Positions 61,651-64,000 of a stretch of 64,000 bases of DNA are shown here, piece after piece. How positions within the stretch are numbered: the stretch's first letter is position 1; every line of letters starts with the position of its first letter. This DNA comes from Lachnospiraceae bacterium AC2012 (GTDB lineage Bacteria > Bacillota > Clostridia > Lachnospirales > Lachnospiraceae), in assembly GCA_000702525.1 (NCBI GenBank), contig JNIN01000001.1, positions 1,622,501-1,686,500 of the forward strand. Direction: 5' to 3'. The notes under the pieces were generated by a model. It did not search any database. It worked only from the letters and a program-made list of their open reading frames with translations, and was not told the DNA's origin. Made by a program: the position numbers and the translations under genes.

Positions 61651-62276
61651 TTTTCGGCAGGAAGGTTCGTTCGAAAAAGACCTATGTCATCATGCTTTGC
61701 GGTATGTCGGCGGGGTGCGGTGTAACAAATCTGGCATTATCCTTGGCGTCTTATCTTATTTCGTGCGAGAAGCGACGCGTGTGTTTTATGGAATATCGAG
61801 AACATGCAGCGTTGGTTTCGCTCGGTAAAGAGGGGATTGTCAAGTGTGGTGTACCAGGGTTTACCGTACATGGTATCGATGTTTTTCAAGTGTCTTATCA
61901 GGATATGGAAGATTTGAAAAAAGGAAAATATGACGTGATCATCATCGATGCGGATAGCACCTGGGATCCATTTTGGTTACATACGCAGACACTTTTTCAG
62001 GCGGATCAGATTATGATATTGGGAGAGTACCGCCCATGGAAATATCGGGAAGTGCAGACGTTCATGAAACAGTTAATGAATCACGATATCGCGATAGAGT
62101 CGGGGGATTTTTATGGGATTAATGTGAATCATGCAGAACGGCAGCATTTCCGGGCAGAGTTTCATAGGAATGTGAAGAAGCTTCCTGCCATTGTGGATCC
62201 ATTTCACTTGACGAAACAAGAACAAAAGTGGATTGGAGACTTACTCATCAAGTATTTAAAAATAAGTAGTGTTTAA
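61647..62276 (+). CDS. MinD/CpaE-like protein with degenerate P-loop
   Basis: 209 residues from GTG with AAAGGAGG seven bases upstream, overlapping the kinase stop by four bases (GTGA); an in-frame TTG two codons earlier abuts the ribosome site. MIMLCGMSAGCGVTNLALSL keeps the glycine pattern of a ParA/MinD P-loop but has Val where the phosphate-binding Lys should be. Walker-B-like YDVIIIDADSTWDPFW follows near 95, and FQADQIMILGEYRPWKYREV matches a MinD strand. Probably does not hydrolyse ATP; likely pairs with the MinD-like domain of the preceding kinase fusion. Related pairs occur with Tad/Flp pilus genes, none of which are seen here. Confidence 0.7.
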   Translation: MIFGRKVRSKKTYVIMLCGMSAGCGVTNLALSLASYLISCEKRRVCFMEYREHAALVSLGKEGIVKCGVPGFTVHGIDVFQVSYQDMEDLKKGKYDVIIIDADSTWDPFWLHTQTLFQADQIMILGEYRPWKYREVQTFMKQLMNHDIAIESGDFYGINVNHAERQHFRAEFHRNVKKLPAIVDPFHLTKQEQKWIGDLLIKYLKISSV

Positions 62277-62315
62277 AGGGAACATTGTAAAATGTAAAAG
62301 GTAAGAAATAAGGAA

Positions 62316-62346
62316 GCGGAGCGCAGAACGTGCGCTCCGCCTTTTT
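62316..62346 (+). terminator. Terminator after the kinase/MinD-like operon
   Basis: GCGGAGCGCA / GAACG / TGCGCTCCGC then CTTTTTG; GC-rich perfect ten-pair stem. Confidence 0.92.
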
Positions 62347-62360
62347 GTATACAGGGAAAG

Positions 62361-62371
62361 TATGTTATAAT
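62361..62371 (+). promoter_or_regulatory. Extended -10 promoter of the GH18 gene
   Basis: TATGT-TATAAT with the TGn extension (TATAAT at 62366-62371), 50 bases before the ATG. The -35 is weak and overlaps the terminator tail. Confidence 0.55.
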
Positions 62372-62420
62372 AAAACGGATTATGTAAACAGTCGGGAAGC
62401 TGAAAAATGAGGAGAATTTT

Positions 62421-64000
62421 ATGAGAGTGGGACATAATAGAAATAGATCTGAAAATCGAAATAGAAATCGCCGTTCCCTGGCGATTCCAAAGAATCCAAA
62501 AGTGAGAATTGCGGGGATAGCTCTTGTTGTTATTTTTATTTTTGGAATCATATTGGCGATTCATAAATATGCGCCAACAAAAGAGAAGATGTCACTGACG
62601 GATTATTTCGTTCAAACAGAGGAAAATGAGTCTTCCGTGATTTTGAATGGTGAGTATTATGAAGTTCCGGAAGCGACCAATGTATATGCACTTGTGCAGA
62701 ATGGAACGACGTATTTGTCACTAGGATTTATTAAGGCAAATCTGGATGATGGATATGTTTATGATGATACGGAAAATATCTTGCGATATACCACGGATAC
62801 GGATGTAATTTCCGTGAATCTTGGAGAAACCAATTATACCGTAAATAAGGATACAGCATCCATGGATCAGCCTATTATCATTTATGAAAACGATATGGCG
62901 TATCTTTCTGTGGATTTTGTGAAATTGTATACGGATATTACTTATTATACCGTGGAAAATCCAAATCGAATTGTCGTGGAGACAGCCGGTTGGGAGAAAA
63001 CAGTCGCCACAGTAAAGAGAGACACAGAATTACGTCGTTTTGGTGGAAACAAGAGCAAAATCTTATCTACCGTCAGCAAGGGCGACAGTGTGATTGTCAT
63101 GGAAAACTATGGGAAATGGAGCCTGGTGCTGTCAGAGGATGGCGTACTTGGTTGTATAAAGAACAGTAAACTCCGTGATAAGACGAAGGAAGAGACAGAA
63201 GCTTCGTTGGAAAAACGCGAGTACAGTCACATTTCCATGGATGAGACCATCAATATGGCATGGTTCCAGGTGACGAATAGTTCGGCAAATTCCGGATTAT
63301 CAGAATATCTTTCGAATACGAATGGATTAAATGTACTTTCGCCAACGTGGTTTTATCTGTCCGATAATGCCGGAGGTGTTGGTGACTACGGTTCGCTCGA
63401 AGCGGTGACGCTTTGTCATCAGCAGGGCATCCAGGTATGGGGACTACTCAGTAACCTGGTGGTGGATGATGTAGATACAACGGCAGTTTTAAATACGACT
63501 TCTGCGAGAGATAATCTGATTAACAATATTCTTGCCAAGGCGATTGCCTATGATTTGGATGGTATCAATATTGATTTAGAGACGATTAGTGCAAATGCAG
63601 CGGATGGTTACGTTGAATTTATTCGAGAGTTATCCTTGAAGTGTGAGAAGAATGATCTGATTCTCTCAGTGGATAATTATGTACCAACGGCATCCAGCGC
63701 TTATTATAATCGTAGCGCGCAGGCGGATTATGCGGATTACTGCGTGATTATGGCTTATGATGAGCATTATTCCGGCTCGGAGGAAGCGGGATCGGTGTCC
63801 TCCATCGATTTTGTGAAAAACGGTGTGAAGGATACGTTAGAAGAGGTTCCAGCGGATCAGATTATCCTGGCACTTCCTTTCTACACAAGACTTTGGAAGA
63901 CAACAGAGGATAGTGTAACTTGTACGTCTATGGGCATGCAGGAAGCGTCCGAATATTTGATTAAGAATGATATCGAGACGGTCTGGGACGATGAAACGGG
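62421..64000 (+). CDS. Membrane-anchored GH18-type glycosidase with SH3-like domain (partial)
   Basis: First 526 codons; the gene runs off the right edge. ATG has GAGGAG six bases upstream. Basic N-terminus and one membrane helix (VRIAGIALVVIFIFGIILAI, about 29-48). Residues 65-190 resemble a copper-amine-oxidase-like stalk domain (YLSLGFIKANLDDGYVYDDT); 195-255 an SH3-type domain (ILSTVSKGDSVIVMENYGKW); from about 270 a GH18 barrel with IAYDLDGINIDLETISANA, the catalytic D-x-x-D-x-D-x-E motif with Asn in place of the middle Asp, as in YaaH/SleL-like cortex and wall hydrolases, and VIMAYDEHYSGSEEAGSV. Acts on the cell surface, probably on peptidoglycan sugars. Confidence 0.88.
   Translation, partial: MRVGHNRNRSENRNRNRRSLAIPKNPKVRIAGIALVVIFIFGIILAIHKYAPTKEKMSLTDYFVQTEENESSVILNGEYYEVPEATNVYALVQNGTTYLSLGFIKANLDDGYVYDDTENILRYTTDTDVISVNLGETNYTVNKDTASMDQPIIIYENDMAYLSVDFVKLYTDITYYTVENPNRIVVETAGWEKTVATVKRDTELRRFGGNKSKILSTVSKGDSVIVMENYGKWSLVLSEDGVLGCIKNSKLRDKTKEETEASLEKREYSHISMDETINMAWFQVTNSSANSGLSEYLSNTNGLNVLSPTWFYLSDNAGGVGDYGSLEAVTLCHQQGIQVWGLLSNLVVDDVDTTAVLNTTSARDNLINNILAKAIAYDLDGINIDLETISANAADGYVEFIRELSLKCEKNDLILSVDNYVPTASSAYYNRSAQADYADYCVIMAYDEHYSGSEEAGSVSSIDFVKNGVKDTLEEVPADQIILALPFYTRLWKTTEDSVTCTSMGMQEASEYLIKNDIETVWDDET

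Overview
The window is a stretch of chromosome around a bacterial replication origin, from a low-GC Gram-positive of the class Clostridia, most likely family Lachnospiraceae. The basis is the gene order fumarate hydratase-gyrA-gyrB-recF-S4-dnaN-dnaA | rpmH-rnpA-yidD-yidC-jag-mnmE-mnmG-rsmG-parA-parB, the A+T-rich sequence, strong AGGAGG-type ribosome binding sites, and several small families (DUF4446, DUF3881-like, DUF951, DUF1858, a Crh-like HPr) typical of that group. Species cannot be fixed from the sequence. No phage, insertion sequence, CRISPR array or rRNA operon was found.

Layout. 1-8942 (all minus): end of a class I fumarase alpha gene, then gyrA, gyrB, recF, yaaA-like S4, dnaN, dnaA. 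The origin is bipartite: DnaA boxes on the rpmH side of dnaA (8943-9300), and in the dnaA-dnaN spacer (7222-7583) DnaA boxes, a G-run and a DnaA-trio array like the Bacillus unwinding element. 9342-16345 (plus): ribosomal protein L34, RNase P protein, membrane insertase and tRNA-modification genes. 16423-21347: a degenerate alpha/beta hydrolase, a coiled-coil protein, two parS sites, parA, parB, DUF4446 and DUF3881-like genes. 21394-24671: tRNA-Arg(CCT), tRNA-Lys(CTT), a membrane protein with a long acidic tail ending in a FliM-like motif, a zinc-ribbon peptide and an orphan FliD-like protein. 24773-29241: trmB, a D,D-carboxypeptidase, an ArgR-like regulator and a divergent AbiE-like pair under a consensus promoter. 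29246-35698: the Bacillus yaaO-to-yabC block in modified form (amino-acid decarboxylase, guanylate-kinase-like protein in the tmk place, yaaR, holB, ricT, trmN6, rsmI). 35735-37946: sirtuin, DUF951, rpsF-ssb-rpsR.

38076-50220 is a sugar region: AraC regulator, two glycosyltransferase-like genes, a sugar ABC transporter (binding protein and two permeases) joined to a GH2 beta-galactosidase, and galactokinase. The transporter operon has no ATPase; an MsmX/UgpC-type ATPase lies at 54965, next to a Crh-like HPr, and probably energises it. 50610-54506 (minus) holds dnaB, rplI and gdpP. gdpP is cut by one in-frame TAG, so c-di-AMP hydrolysis may be impaired. 56198-64000: PucR/CdaR-type regulator, ferredoxin, class A penicillin-binding protein, MecA adaptor, a Ser/Thr kinase fused to a MinD-like domain with a second MinD-like gene overlapping it (both lack the P-loop lysine), and the start of a GH18/SH3 membrane-anchored glycosidase.

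The strongest leads for follow-up are the kinase/degenerate-MinD pair, the amber-split gdpP, the Crh-like HPr beside the shared sugar ATPase, the AbiE-like pair whose second member lacks nucleotidyltransferase motifs, and the FliM/FliD-like orphan genes near the two tRNAs.
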